Shown: positions 1 through 9,246, counted from the stretch's first letter. The stretch is 53,470 nt of DNA from Nocardia otitidiscaviarum NBRC 14405 (GCF_000308635.1 NZ_BAGD01000105.1:1-53470); one strand, 5' to 3'. Notes: a model not told the origin generated them from the letters alone. A program made the numbers and translations.

Positions 1-507
1 CCCGCCGCGCGCGGGATCGCGGTGGATGTGTCGAAACCGGCGGTGCGGCGGTGCGCGCGGGCGCATGGGCGGGCGGGGGCGGTGCTGGCCGATGCGTGGC
101 GGGGGTTGCCGGTACGCGACGGGGTGCTCGACGCGGTGCTGTGCGTGTTCGCGCCACGCAACGCGGAGGAGGTGGCGCGGGTGCTGACATCGGACGGCCG
201 GTTCGTGGTGGTCACGCCGACCGAGCGGCATCTGGGTGAGCTCATAGAGCCGCTCGCCATGGTGCGGGTGGACGCGGACAAGCAGGAGCGGCTGGCGCAA
301 TCGCTGGGTGCGCGGTTCGAACTGTTGGAGCGCACCCCGGTGGAGTACACGATGACGCTCGACCACGCCGATATCCGCCACGTGGTGCGCATGGGCCCGT
401 CCGCCTTCCACGCGGCCGACACCCGCGACGAACGCATCGCGGCGATGCCCGAGCCGTATCCGGTGACCGCCTCGGTCACGGTGTCGGTGTACCGCCCGCG
501 CGGCTGA
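1..507 (+). CDS. Putative RNA (rRNA guanine) methyltransferase, 3' part only
   Basis: The reading frame is open from the first base, so the gene starts upstream of the window and only about 168 C-terminal residues are present. It reads like the C-terminal half of RlmA-type SAM-dependent 23S rRNA (guanine-N1) methyltransferases. There is a DVSKPAV motif near residue 10, followed by a VRDGVLDAVLCVFAPRN stretch (the motif IV and substrate region) and VVVTPTERHLGEL. The SAM-binding glycine loop and the N-terminal zinc finger expected in this family lie outside the window. The stop is TGA at 505-507. The family call comes from motif recall; which guanine is methylated cannot be told. Confidence 0.75.
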   Translation, partial: PAARGIAVDVSKPAVRRCARAHGRAGAVLADAWRGLPVRDGVLDAVLCVFAPRNAEEVARVLTSDGRFVVVTPTERHLGELIEPLAMVRVDADKQERLAQSLGARFELLERTPVEYTMTLDHADIRHVVRMGPSAFHAADTRDERIAAMPEPYPVTASVTVSVYRPRG

Positions 508-586
508 CCACCCCCAGAGCCGGGTGCCGCCCGCACCGGCCTCCTCGAATACCTCCGTGTCCGGTTGTGGCGGTACGGTTCTCCGC

Positions 587-1105
587 ATGAGCGCTCAGTT
601 CCCGGATCGGCGGTGGGGTCCGCAGACAGGTCTGCTGCGGCGGGCGGCGAGTTCGTTCGCGGCCACCAACGTGGGGTCGACGGTGATTCGCAAGCTCACG
701 CCGCTGGATCGGCGAGTGCTGGAGCGCACCGCGGGCAAGTACACGGTGCTGGGGCCGATCGGTGCGCCGGTGATCCTGTTGACCACCACCGGCCGCAAGT
801 CGGGGCAGCCGCGCACCACGCCGCTGCTGTACGTGCACGACGGCGATGTGCTGTACGTGATCGGCAGCAATTTCGGTCAGGCCACCCATCCGGCGTGGAC
901 GGGCAATCTGCTGGCCGATCCGACGGGCACGGTCACCATTGCCGGACAGCGGATTCCGGTGACGGCCACCCGCGTCACCGACCCGGAGCAGCAGGCGGAG
1001 ATCTTCGCCCGTTTCGAGGAGACCACGCAGGCGTACACCGCCTACAAGGGCCGCACCAGCCGCGAACTGCGTATCTTCGCCCTGCGCCGCACCGCCGCCC
1101 GGTAG
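587..1105 (+). CDS. Deazaflavin (F420)-dependent nitroreductase family protein
   Basis: A 172-residue protein of the Ddn/DUF385 split-barrel family, which uses reduced cofactor F420 (sometimes FMN) to reduce quinones or nitro compounds. The family core is visible: VILLTTTGRKSGQPRTTPL around residues 60-80, followed by GSNFGQATHPAWTGNL with the conserved N-L and D-P residues. The start is ATG 587. An upstream in-frame ATG at 524 is rejected because TACGGT (574-579) lies exactly 7 nt before 587, the pattern of a leaderless mRNA seen repeatedly in this window. fbiC at 35822-38482 supplies the cofactor precursor. The physiological substrate is unknown. Confidence 0.85.
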   Translation: MSAQFPDRRWGPQTGLLRRAASSFAATNVGSTVIRKLTPLDRRVLERTAGKYTVLGPIGAPVILLTTTGRKSGQPRTTPLLYVHDGDVLYVIGSNFGQATHPAWTGNLLADPTGTVTIAGQRIPVTATRVTDPEQQAEIFARFEETTQAYTAYKGRTSRELRIFALRRTAAR

Positions 1106-1279
1106 TCACGGCACCGGCGGCAACCTGTCGCGCCGCCACCGGCGCGAACCACGCCGCGATCGTCGGTTTCCGGCACCGCCGCGAGCACCGCGTCGGCCAC
1201 AGCACCGCGGCGAGCACCCGCATCGTGTACCCGGCACCGCGGCGAGCACCAGCTTCGTGCACCCCGACACCGCGCGTTT

Positions 1280-2479
1280 CTAGCTCTTACGCACCCGGTC
1301 GTAGACCCGCACCGTCTGCGCGGCGATCCGGTTCCAGTCGAATTCGGCTATGGCGCGGGCTCTTCCGGCCGCGCCCATGGCCTCGGCGGTCACCGGGTCG
1401 CCCGCGACGGACTCGATGACCCGGGCCAGCGCCTCCTCGAAGCCCACGGTGTCGTGCGCGTCGTAGGGCACCAGCCGCCCGGTCACCCCGTCGGACACCA
1501 CCTCCGGAATGCCGCCCACATCCGACGCCACCACCGCGGTTCCGCAGGCCATGGCCTCCAGATTCACGATCCCCAGCGGCTCGTACACCGAGGGGCAGAC
1601 GAAAACGCTTGCCGCGGAAAGAATCTGCCGCACCATCTCGGTGGGCAACATCTCCCGCACCCAGAACACCGCGCCGCGTCGTCGGCTCAGCTCCCGCACC
1701 GATTCCGCCACATCGGCCTCCAGCCGGGGCGTATCCGCCGCGCCCGCGCACAGCACCAGCTGGATGTCCGGGTCCAGTCGCCGCGCCGCCGCCAGCAGGT
1801 GCGAGACGCCCTTCTGCTGGGTGATGCGCCCGACGAACGCCACGATCGGCCGGTCCCGGCGCACCCCGAGTTCGGCCAGTACGTCCCGCACCCCCTCGGG
1901 CGGCCCGCCGGGATGCCAGGTCTGCGCGTCGATTCCGTTGTGCACCACGTGCACTCGCTCGGGGTCGAGATCCGGGTAGGCGTCGAGGACGTCGGCCCGC
2001 ATCCCGGAACTCACCGCGATCACGGCATCGGCGGCGGCCATGGCATTGCGCTCGGACCAGGACGAGAGCCGGTATCCACCGCCCAGCTGCTCGGCCTTCC
2101 AGGGCCGCCTCGGTTCCAGCGAATGCGCGGTGAGCACATGCGGTATCCCGTACAGTTCGGCCGCCAGATGCCCGGCCAACCCGGTGTACCAGGTGTGCGA
2201 GTGCACCACGTCGGCCCCGCCCGCCGCATCGGCCATGCGCAGTTGCGCGGACATCATCTGCAGCGCCGAATTGGCCGCGTACAGCATGGGATCGGGTTGA
2301 TGCACGACGGCGTCGGTGCGCGGCACCCCCATACAGTGCACGGTGACGTCGCACAGCCGCCGCAGCCGCGGCACCAGCTGGGTGACGTGCACGCCCGCCC
2401 CGCCGTACACCTCGGGCGGGTATTCGCGGGTCATCATGGCGACGCGCAGTTCGCGTCCACCGTCCGCGCCGTATTCCAC
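1280..2479 (-). CDS. glgM: Alpha-maltose-1-phosphate synthase (glycogen synthase-type GT4 enzyme)
   Basis: A GT-B glycosyltransferase of 399 residues. In mycobacteria GlgM joins ADP-glucose to glucose-1-phosphate to make maltose-1-phosphate for GlgE, feeding glycogen and capsular alpha-glucan. Visible features are the N-terminal MMTREYPPEVYGGAGVHV loop, the central FVGRITQQKGV segment that begins the nucleotide-sugar domain, and the EPLGIVNLEAMACGTAVV acid motif typical of GT4. The start is GTG 2479, because TAGGTT lies exactly 7 nt upstream on this strand; a TTG at 2488 overlaps that spacer. It is divergent from glgC, which makes its ADP-glucose donor, as in M. tuberculosis Rv1212c/Rv1213. 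Confidence 0.93.
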   Translation of the reverse strand: MEYGADGGRELRVAMMTREYPPEVYGGAGVHVTQLVPRLRRLCDVTVHCMGVPRTDAVVHQPDPMLYAANSALQMMSAQLRMADAAGGADVVHSHTWYTGLAGHLAAELYGIPHVLTAHSLEPRRPWKAEQLGGGYRLSSWSERNAMAAADAVIAVSSGMRADVLDAYPDLDPERVHVVHNGIDAQTWHPGGPPEGVRDVLAELGVRRDRPIVAFVGRITQQKGVSHLLAAARRLDPDIQLVLCAGAADTPRLEADVAESVRELSRRRGAVFWVREMLPTEMVRQILSAASVFVCPSVYEPLGIVNLEAMACGTAVVASDVGGIPEVVSDGVTGRLVPYDAHDTVGFEEALARVIESVAGDPVTAEAMGAAGRARAIAEFDWNRIAAQTVRVYDRVRKS

Positions 2480-2658
2480 GCGCTCCAACCTAAACGCTCG
2501 ACCGAATCGCCACCAAGCTCTGTACGGATTGTCCGGGCCGCGTCACAGCGGGTCTTCGGCGTGTCTCGATATCGGCGACGGGATTGTCCGATTGCTCGTA
2601 AGTCGGCGTGTGTCTCGCCGGCACTGCGCAGACACCCTGACGCTGTAAGTTGGGGAGG
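2480..2658. promoter_or_regulatory. Divergent glgM-glgC promoter region with two leaderless-type -10 boxes
   Basis: On the plus strand TAAGTT (2646-2651) is followed by 7 nt and then the glgC GTG at 2659. On the minus strand TAGGTT is followed by 7 nt and the glgM GTG at 2479. A GGGGAGG run touches the glgC start directly, too close to act as a normal ribosome binding site. Both mRNAs are therefore predicted to be leaderless. No convincing -35 boxes or operators were seen between them. Confidence 0.55.
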
Positions 2659-3873
2659 GTGAGGAGCCAGCCGCACGTACTCGGGATCGTGCTCGCCGGT
2701 GGCGAGGGCAAGCGACTCTTCCCGCTCACCAAGGACCGGGCCAAGCCCGCGGTGCCGTTCGGCGGGGCCTACCGCCTCATCGACTTCGTGCTGTCGAATC
2801 TGGTGAACGCCGGATACCTGCGCATCTGCGTCCTCACCCAGTACAAGTCGCATTCCCTGGACCGCCACATCTCCCAGACCTGGCGGCTGTCGGGTTTCGG
2901 CGGCGAGTACATCACCCCGGTGCCCGCGCAGCAGCGGTTGGGCCCGCGCTGGTACACCGGCAGCGCCGACGCCATCATGCAGTCGCTGAACCTCATCTAC
3001 GACGAGGATCCGGAGTACATCGTGGTCTTCGGCGCGGATCACGTGTACCGCATGGATCCCGAGCAGATGGTGTCGCATCACATCGAATCCGGCGCGGGCG
3101 TGACGGTCGCGGGGATCCGGGTGCCGCGCAGCAGCGCCAGCGCCTTCGGCTGCATCGACTCCGACGAGTCCGGTCGCATCATCGGCTTCCTGGAGAAGCC
3201 GGTGCATCCGCCGGGCACCCCGGACGACCCGAACGCCACCTTCGCCTCCATGGGCAATTACGTTTTCACCACCAAGGTGCTGGTGGACGCCATTCGCGCG
3301 GATGCCGACAACACCGACTCCGATCACGATATGGGCGGCGACATCATCCCGGAGCTGGTACGCGCCGGGCAGGCGTCGGTCTACGACTTCGCCCGCAACG
3401 ACGTGCCCGGATCCACCGAACGCAATCGCGGCTACTGGCGCGATGTGGGCACCATCGACGCCTTCTACGACGCGCATATGGATCTGGTGTCGGTGGATCC
3501 GGTGTTCGACCTGTACAACCGGCACTGGCCGATTCGCGGCGCGGCCGAGAACCTGCCTCCGGCCAAGTTCGGCCGCGGCGGCCTGGCGCAGGAGTCGATC
3601 GTGGGCGCGGGCAGCATTCTGTCGGCGGCCACGGTCCGCAATTCGGTGCTGTTCTCGAATGTATTCGTGGAGGACGGCGCGACGGTGGAGGGCAGTGTGC
3701 TCATGCCGGGTGTGCGCATCGGGCGCGGCGCGGTGGTGCGGCACGCCATCCTGGACAAGAACGTGGTGGTCTCGGAGGGCGAGATCATCGGCGTGGATCT
3801 GGAACGGGATCGGGAACGGTTCGCGGTGAGCAACGGCGGTGTGGTGACCGTCGGCAAGGGCATCTGGGTTTAG
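2659..3873 (+). CDS. glgC: Glucose-1-phosphate adenylyltransferase (ADP-glucose pyrophosphorylase)
   Basis: This enzyme makes ADP-glucose from glucose-1-phosphate and ATP, the committed step towards glycogen and alpha-glucan. The 404 residues match the usual bacterial length. Visible are the N-terminal nucleotidyltransferase signature LAGGEGKRLFPLT, the PAVPFGGAYRLIDF segment, VVFGADHVYRMD in the active site, and a C-terminal left-handed beta-helix (VGAGSILSAATVRNSV and later hexapeptide turns) that usually carries allosteric control. GTG 2659 is preferred over an in-frame TTG at 2650 because it gives the N-terminus expected from mycobacterial homologues and has a correctly spaced -10 box. 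Confidence 0.97.
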   Translation: MRSQPHVLGIVLAGGEGKRLFPLTKDRAKPAVPFGGAYRLIDFVLSNLVNAGYLRICVLTQYKSHSLDRHISQTWRLSGFGGEYITPVPAQQRLGPRWYTGSADAIMQSLNLIYDEDPEYIVVFGADHVYRMDPEQMVSHHIESGAGVTVAGIRVPRSSASAFGCIDSDESGRIIGFLEKPVHPPGTPDDPNATFASMGNYVFTTKVLVDAIRADADNTDSDHDMGGDIIPELVRAGQASVYDFARNDVPGSTERNRGYWRDVGTIDAFYDAHMDLVSVDPVFDLYNRHWPIRGAAENLPPAKFGRGGLAQESIVGAGSILSAATVRNSVLFSNVFVEDGATVEGSVLMPGVRIGRGAVVRHAILDKNVVVSEGEIIGVDLERDRERFAVSNGGVVTVGKGIWV

Positions 3874-3948
3874 CTGGACAGCCGCCCGCTCGCGGCCAGA
3901 GAATCGAGTGGGTGACGCGCGCCGCTCGGCAGCGCGGGAGGGAGCATC

Positions 3949-5154
3949 ATGAGACGCGCCGCACGTGCCGCCACCGCCGCGACCTGTCTGGCCGTGACGG
4001 CCCTACTCACCGGATGCGGGGTGTCCGGCACGCCCACGGCGGGCGAGATCGACGTCCGCACCCTCGACACCGGCTCCTATCCGGTCGACCGCTACACCTA
4101 TCAGGAGCGCGCCGAAGGCTCCGGCCCGGTGCTGGAGGGTATGCGCATGGCCGAGGCGGTCACCCCCGCGGTGCGGATCGATCCGTCGCTCACGGTGGGT
4201 CGCGGCGGCATCGTGCTGCCCGATGCGGACACGGTGGTCGAGGTGAGCCATCTGTCCGGGGTGTCGCGGCCGATCCTGGAGAATCGCGGCTTCATCGCGG
4301 GCTATGCGGCCAGCGGTTCCGACAAGCCCGATCCGGCGGGTTCGGACGCGCCCGATCCGACGAGCACCACGGTGACCGTTCGACTGCTGCGCTTCCCGTC
4401 GGAGGACGCCGCCAAGCTGGCCGCGCGGGAACTCGAGGACGCCGATTTCGACGTGGCGCGCGAGCAGAACCGCAAGCTGACCATCGCCGAATACCCCGAT
4501 GCCTTCGCGCATTGGCGGCCGGGCGTGCCGAATATCGGAATGACCATGCCGCGCAAGGAGTTCGTGATCGCGGTGTTCGCGTCCCGGCCGCGTGCCGACG
4601 AACAGGATCTGGTGTCGTGGGCGCGCAAGACCCTGGACGCCCAGGTGCCGCTGGTGGACGCCTTCGAACCCACGCCCGCGGATCGGGTGGACGATTTGCC
4701 CGTCGATCCGGGACAGATGCTGGCGCGGACCCTGGTGGACAACCGCGACGGGCACACCCCGAATCCGGACGACTTCGCGGTCTACGGCCCGAACGCGCTG
4801 GTGCTGGGTGCGCCCGATCAGGCCAAACGGCAGCAGTTGGTCGACGACACCGACCTCGACGCCATGAGCCTGACCGAGGAGAACGTCCTGTTCCGGGTGC
4901 GTGACGCCGCCGCCGGGCGGAATCTGATCGACGGGCTGATCGGCAGTCTCGGCGAGCGCTGGGTGAGCGGTTCGGCGCCGGAACGGGTGCCCGATACGAC
5001 ATGCATGCGGCTGCCGCGCTCGAGCAGCGGCGACGGCGTGTACCGCTGCTATGTGTCCTACAAGCGGTATGTGGCGCTGGTCAACGCGGATTCGGAGACG
5101 TCGGTGCAGCGGAAGGCGTCCGCGCAGTACGCGCTGCTGGCCAATAGTCTCTAG
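3949..5154 (+). CDS. Putative lipoprotein, DUF7373-like
   Basis: A 401-residue exported protein with an N-terminal signal and lipobox LTGC (Cys23), so it should be anchored on the outer face of the cytoplasmic membrane. The mature part begins with GTPTAGEIDVRTLDTGSYPVD, which resembles the DUF7373 lipoproteins that are numerous in Nocardia; this assignment is from memory. Two Cys residues near the C-terminus (in DTTCMRL and VYRCYVSY) could form a disulphide. A strong ribosome binding site (GGAGGGAG) precedes ATG 3949. Function is unknown. Its 3' end overlaps the opposing gene at 5081-5518. Confidence 0.8.
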   Translation: MRRAARAATAATCLAVTALLTGCGVSGTPTAGEIDVRTLDTGSYPVDRYTYQERAEGSGPVLEGMRMAEAVTPAVRIDPSLTVGRGGIVLPDADTVVEVSHLSGVSRPILENRGFIAGYAASGSDKPDPAGSDAPDPTSTTVTVRLLRFPSEDAAKLAARELEDADFDVAREQNRKLTIAEYPDAFAHWRPGVPNIGMTMPRKEFVIAVFASRPRADEQDLVSWARKTLDAQVPLVDAFEPTPADRVDDLPVDPGQMLARTLVDNRDGHTPNPDDFAVYGPNALVLGAPDQAKRQQLVDDTDLDAMSLTEENVLFRVRDAAAGRNLIDGLIGSLGERWVSGSAPERVPDTTCMRLPRSSSGDGVYRCYVSYKRYVALVNADSETSVQRKASAQYALLANSL

Positions 5155-5518
5155 CGCAGTGCCGGTCGCCGGAACCGTTGCGGCCCGCACTCGCGCCGTG
5201 CGTGCGGGTGCGGCCAGGGCGCGGCCGTGCGCCCGCCTCGGCCGGTACGCTGTCGTCACGGAAGAGGTAGTCGCGGAATCCGAAGGGCTGCAATAGTGCC
5301 CGTAGGAATTCCGCGCCCGCGCCGGGCAGCACCGTGCGCTGTTCGCCGAGGATGTCGACGCCCTGCTGGAACCAGACGCGGCCGACCAGCCCCTCGACCG
5401 GATCGATGGCGCGAAATGTGGCGTACCCCTCCGTATTCACCCGGAACTCGGCGATGCGCCGCCACCGCTGACCTTCACGCAGGTACAACCCCACCACGGT
5501 CGGAAACCGCTGCACCAT
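5081..5518 (-). CDS. Hypothetical protein with uncertain C-terminus
   Basis: An ORF of up to 145 residues. The first ~95 residues look like a real folded protein (MVQRFPTVVGLYL, FRVNTEGYATFRAIDP, GRVWFQQGVDILGEQRTV). The last ~50 become Arg/Ala/Gly-rich and run 74 bp into the 3' end of the opposing lipoprotein gene. Either the two genes truly overlap tail to tail, or a frameshift near 5230-5260 has extended an originally shorter product. ATG 5518 was chosen as start; ATG 5530 is also possible. No family was recognised. Confidence 0.5.
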   Translation of the reverse strand: MVQRFPTVVGLYLREGQRWRRIAEFRVNTEGYATFRAIDPVEGLVGRVWFQQGVDILGEQRTVLPGAGAEFLRALLQPFGFRDYLFRDDSVPAEAGARPRPGRTRTHGASAGRNGSGDRHCARDYWPAARTARTPSAAPTSPNPR

Positions 5519-5590
5519 GGCACACCCCATCCGTCGATCTCATCGATGGAGTAGCCGCCACGGCGGTGAGGTAATCCTCACCGCACCGAT

Positions 5591-5812
5591 TCAGCGCTGG
5601 TGAGCCGGGGCGTACACCGGTTCGGTACAGAACGGGGCGCAGGATCCCGGCGTCGGGGTCGGCGATATACCACCCTGATGGTCGTCGAACCGCGCCCCGC
5701 TGACCAGCAGCAGCACCAGCAGTGCCACGAAAACCACGCCGCCGAACAGGATCAGCGCGGGCCACAGCCATCCCGACGGCAGATGCGCGCCGAGGATTGC
5801 CCCTTCGTACAT
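5591..5812 (-). CDS. Small single-pass membrane protein
   Basis: A 73-residue protein with one hydrophobic helix at about residues 14-39 (GWLWPALILFGGVVFVALLV), a short charged segment, and a Pro/Thr-rich tail with two Cys residues (GSCAPFC). A good ribosome binding site (GAGGAGG) lies 8 nt before ATG 5812. No family recognised. It lies just downstream of the ABC permease gene on the same strand, but about 150 bp away, so it need not be in that operon. Confidence 0.6.
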   Translation of the reverse strand: MYEGAILGAHLPSGWLWPALILFGGVVFVALLVLLLVSGARFDDHQGGISPTPTPGSCAPFCTEPVYAPAHQR

Positions 5813-5965
5813 TGCCGCACCTCCTCATCCTTCGATTCCCCCACCATTCGTGTACCACCGTCCAGGTGGGGAAATCCAGACCTCGGCCCGAGTTCACAGA
5901 CTCCCGACCCATAACCGACCGGTCGGAAATCCACAGCACGCCAGGAGATTCGGAGCGGCCTTGCC

Positions 5966-7618
5966 CTAGCGCAGATCTCGGCGACGGAAACCGAACAGCC
6001 CCATCATGATCAGGGTCGCCGCCAGCAGGGTGATGATCACCAGCGGCGTGGCCGTGAACTCCGCGCCCGGGAGTTTCGGTGCGTGCTGGTAGGGGTCGAG
6101 ATTGCGGAACCATTGGGGTGCTCCGGAAATCGCGCCCAGCAGGAAGACCGCCACGGCGGCGACGAAGACGCCCCAGGCGACCGGGGTCCAGCGCGGCGCC
6201 ACGCCGAACAGGAGGATCACGACACCGACGAACAGCCAGATGGCGGGCAACTGCACCAGGGCCGCGCCCAGCACGGCGCCGAGTTTGCCGCTCACATCCC
6301 CGGCGGCCCGCCCGTACACCAGCCCGCCGACCGTCCCGGCCACGGCGAGTATCACCGCCGGACCCAGCAGAGCTATCACCAGATGCGATGCGGCCCAGCG
6401 GATCCGGGAGACAGCGACGGTGAGCACCGTCTCCGCGTGCTGGGCGGCCTCCTCGCCGTGCAGGCGCAGCGCCGCCGAGATGGCGTAGGCGGTGGCGGCC
6501 ACGCTCAGCATGGTGAATCCGTAGTTGAGCATCGCATCCTCCAGCAGCTGTGCACCGCCCATGCGCTGGATCAGCTCGCGAATCATCTCGCTGTCGCCCA
6601 GTTCGTCGCCGATGCCGTACACCACGCTGCCGAACACCAACCCGTACAGCGCGAGTCCGACGGTCCACGCCAGCAGCGATCCGCGTTGCAGCCGCCACGC
6701 CAGCCCCAGCGGACCGGACAGCGCGGGCCCGGCCCGCAGCGCGCCCGACCGTTCGGCGATGAGACCGCCGCCGAGATCGCGGTGCGCCAGCAGGGTGTAG
6801 GCGACGGCGGTCAGCACGATCACCGCGACCAGGTGCAGCAGCAGCACCGCGAAATGGTCGCCCGCGTACGCCCGCACCTGCAACGACCACCCCTGCGGCG
6901 ACAGCCAGGTGAGCACCGAGGTCGGCCCGTCCCCGGCCCGGGCGTCGCCGATGGCCCGCAGCGTGTAGGTGGCGGCCAGTACCGCGAACGCGATTCCGCG
7001 TGCCGTGCGGGCGCTCGGCGATACCTGTGCGGCCACCGCCGCCACGGCCGCGAAGACCGCGCCGGATCCGGCCAGTGCCAGCCCGAAAGCCAGTGAACCC
7101 GAGGCGGGTACCGATGTGCCCAGCAGGCTCAGCGTGCCCAGCAACCCGGTGGCGAGCGCACCGCCGAGGCCGAGCACCAGCGCCGCGGTGAGTCCGGCGA
7201 ACCGTCCGATCCGGGTGGAGGCCACCAGTTCCCCGCGCCCCGTTTCCTCTTCGGCCCGGGTGTGCCGGATGACGGTGAGGATCGTGGCGATGCCGAGCAG
7301 GGTGAAGAACATGCCCGCTTTCCAGATCCCGACCGCGCCGAGACCGGTGTCGTAGATCGGGCCGTACATGGCGAGCTGGGCGGGACTGGCCAGAATCGAC
7401 CGGGCGAAGCCGACCCGTCCGGCCTCGTCGGGGTACACCGACGCGATGCTCTCGATGTACACACTGCCCAACGGCAGCGACAGCAGCAGCACCCACAGCG
7501 GCAGCACGATGCGGTCGCGACGCAGGAACAACCGCAGCATCTGACCGGTACCGGCGAAATCGGCCGCACGGAACACGGTTTCGGTCGCGCGCGGGCGCGG
7601 CAGCACGGCGGTGGTCAT
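5966..7618 (-). CDS. ABC transporter permease, Rv1217c-like multidrug exporter subunit
   Basis: A 550-residue polytopic membrane protein, close to the ~548 residues of M. tuberculosis Rv1217c (annotated as tetronasin-type exporter). About twelve hydrophobic segments occur in two blocks of six, such as IVLPLWVLLLSLPLGSVYI and LGLAWRLQRGSLLAWTVGLA. It should form the membrane channel for the ATPase encoded immediately upstream. Its ATG overlaps the ATPase stop (ATGA at 7615-7618), so the two are translationally coupled. Substrate is unknown; the Mycobacterium homologue is linked to drug efflux. Confidence 0.9.
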   Translation of the reverse strand: MTTAVLPRPRATETVFRAADFAGTGQMLRLFLRRDRIVLPLWVLLLSLPLGSVYIESIASVYPDEAGRVGFARSILASPAQLAMYGPIYDTGLGAVGIWKAGMFFTLLGIATILTVIRHTRAEEETGRGELVASTRIGRFAGLTAALVLGLGGALATGLLGTLSLLGTSVPASGSLAFGLALAGSGAVFAAVAAVAAQVSPSARTARGIAFAVLAATYTLRAIGDARAGDGPTSVLTWLSPQGWSLQVRAYAGDHFAVLLLHLVAVIVLTAVAYTLLAHRDLGGGLIAERSGALRAGPALSGPLGLAWRLQRGSLLAWTVGLALYGLVFGSVVYGIGDELGDSEMIRELIQRMGGAQLLEDAMLNYGFTMLSVAATAYAISAALRLHGEEAAQHAETVLTVAVSRIRWAASHLVIALLGPAVILAVAGTVGGLVYGRAAGDVSGKLGAVLGAALVQLPAIWLFVGVVILLFGVAPRWTPVAWGVFVAAVAVFLLGAISGAPQWFRNLDPYQHAPKLPGAEFTATPLVIITLLAATLIMMGLFGFRRRDLR

Positions 7619-8544
7619 CGCACCGCCTCCGCCCCGGCGGCCCGCTCGCCATTGTGCGAGTAGTGGCGTAGGAACAGTTCCTCCAGCGTCGGCGGCTGGC
7701 TCACCAGGCTCCGCACTCCGGCCGCGCCCAGCACGCGGACGAGTTCGCCGAGATGCTCGGCATCCACCTGGCAGCGCAGCGTATGGTCCTCCAGGCTCAC
7801 GTCGGCCACACCGGGAAGGCGGCCGAGATCGCCCGGGTCACCGGACAATTCGGCGGTGATGGAGGTGCGGCTCAGATGCCGCAGCTCGCGCAGGCTGCCC
7901 GATTCCACGGTGCGTCCGGCGCGGATGATGGTCACGCGCTGACACAGCTTCTCCACCTCGGACAGGATGTGGCTGGACAGCAGGACGGTGCAGCCGCGCC
8001 GCGCCGCCTCGGCCACGCACTCGTTGAACACCTGCTCCATGAGCGGATCCAGGCCGGAGGTGGGCTCGTCCAGCAGGAGCAGGCTGGCATGGGACGAGAA
8101 CGCCGAGACCAGTGCGACCTTCTGCCGATTGCCCTTCGAGTAGGTGCGGGCCTTCTTCTTGGGATCGAGTTCGAAACGCTCGATCAGCTCGGCGCGCCGC
8201 GCGTCGTCGATGCCGCCGCGCATCCGCCCGAGCAGGTCGATGGTCTCCCCGCCGCTGAGTGTCGGCCAAAGCGTGACATCGCCTGGCACATAGGCGATGT
8301 CGTGATGCAGAGCGACGGCGTCGGCCCAGGGGTCGCGGCCGAACACCCGGGCCTCGCCCGAGGTGCGGGACAGCACGCCGAGCAGCACGCGGATGGTGGT
8401 GGACTTGCCCGCCCCGTTCGGTCCGAGGAAGCCGTGCACCTCCCCCGCGGCGACCTCGAGGTCGAGGCCGTCCAGGGCGCGCACCGGCCCGAAGTGTTTG
8501 TGCAGATCCCGGACCGAGATGGCCGGGGTGGTCGAGGCATTCAT
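7615..8544 (-). CDS. ABC transporter ATP-binding protein, Rv1218c-like
   Basis: A cytoplasmic ATPase of 309 residues. It carries Walker A GPNGAGKST (residues ~42-50), a Q-loop region, a signature-like segment (YSKGNRQKVALVSAF), Walker B LLLLDEPTSGLD and the switch histidine in LLSSHILSE. The last ~90 residues form the extension typical of drug-exporter ATPases (DrrA-like). AAGGAG lies 6 nt before ATG 8544. It is coupled to the permease gene by a 4-nt overlap and lies downstream of the TetR gene on the same strand, matching the Rv1219c-Rv1218c-Rv1217c operon. Confidence 0.94.
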   Translation of the reverse strand: MNASTTPAISVRDLHKHFGPVRALDGLDLEVAAGEVHGFLGPNGAGKSTTIRVLLGVLSRTSGEARVFGRDPWADAVALHHDIAYVPGDVTLWPTLSGGETIDLLGRMRGGIDDARRAELIERFELDPKKKARTYSKGNRQKVALVSAFSSHASLLLLDEPTSGLDPLMEQVFNECVAEAARRGCTVLLSSHILSEVEKLCQRVTIIRAGRTVESGSLRELRHLSRTSITAELSGDPGDLGRLPGVADVSLEDHTLRCQVDAEHLGELVRVLGAAGVRSLVSQPPTLEELFLRHYSHNGERAAGAEAVR

Positions 8545-8577
8545 CGAATCTCCTTGCCGGAAGCAGGATCCGGTCGG

Positions 8578-9246
8578 CTATGGGGGGTTGTCCTGCCGCT
8601 GGGCGAGCAGGGTGTCGAGCATCATGGAGTCGGTCAGCAGACCGTGGGTGTAGAGCTCGAGGGCGGGCAGCATCATGCGGTCGGCGTACTCGCGCAGGGC
8701 TTTCCGGTAGTCGACGGGGCCGGGGTGTTCGGTCGCGTAGAGCTGCAGGAACATCATCATGCCGCCGCCGTTGGTGGTCGCCAGGAAACGCGCCATTGCC
8801 GCGAGATCGCTGGGGGCACGCAGGGTTCCGGCCGCGATACCGGCGCTCAGATAGTGCTCGACGTCCTCGACCATGTGCTCGAAGAAGGCGGCGGCCAGAC
8901 TGCCTCCGGCCTGAAAGCTGCGCACCAGGTAGGCGATGAGCGGCGCGTACTCCTCGATCTCGGCGATCTGCCGCAGCAGCCCCGACGGTGACGGCCGTTC
9001 CATGGATTCGACCTTGGCCTCCCGCACCACCGCGCGGACGTACTCGTCGCACGCCGCGCGCAGACCGTCCTTCGATCCGAAGTGATGGTTGACGAGGCCG
9101 GGCGAGACTCCCGCGGCCGTGGCGATCGCGCGTACGCCCACCCCGAAGCCCTGCTCACCGAATACGGCGATGGCGGCGTCCCGGATACGGGCGCGAGTAC
9201 TCAGATCCTCGGCGGATCCTTGCGGTACGGCTAGTCGGTTGAACAC
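8578..9246 (-). CDS. TetR-family repressor of the ABC efflux operon (Rv1219c/RaaS-like)
   Basis: A 222-residue regulator. The N-terminal HTH is clear (RIRDAAIAVFGEQGF then GVRAIATAAGVSPGLVNHHF), followed by an all-helical ligand-binding domain. In M. tuberculosis the homologue Rv1219c controls the adjacent exporter and drug tolerance. The start is GTG 9246. A perfect inverted repeat spans this codon (9239-9254), and TATATT lies 6 nt upstream, so the mRNA is probably leaderless and autorepressed. It is first gene of a three-gene operon with only 33 bp to the ATPase gene. Confidence 0.9.
   Translation of the reverse strand: MFNRLAVPQGSAEDLSTRARIRDAAIAVFGEQGFGVGVRAIATAAGVSPGLVNHHFGSKDGLRAACDEYVRAVVREAKVESMERPSPSGLLRQIAEIEEYAPLIAYLVRSFQAGGSLAAAFFEHMVEDVEHYLSAGIAAGTLRAPSDLAAMARFLATTNGGGMMMFLQLYATEHPGPVDYRKALREYADRMMLPALELYTHGLLTDSMMLDTLLAQRQDNPP

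Noticed and set aside
5475..7652. A 725-codon minus-strand ORF.
   Set aside because: It is out of frame with the ABC permease and highly Arg/Gly-rich; the permease frame has proper membrane segments.
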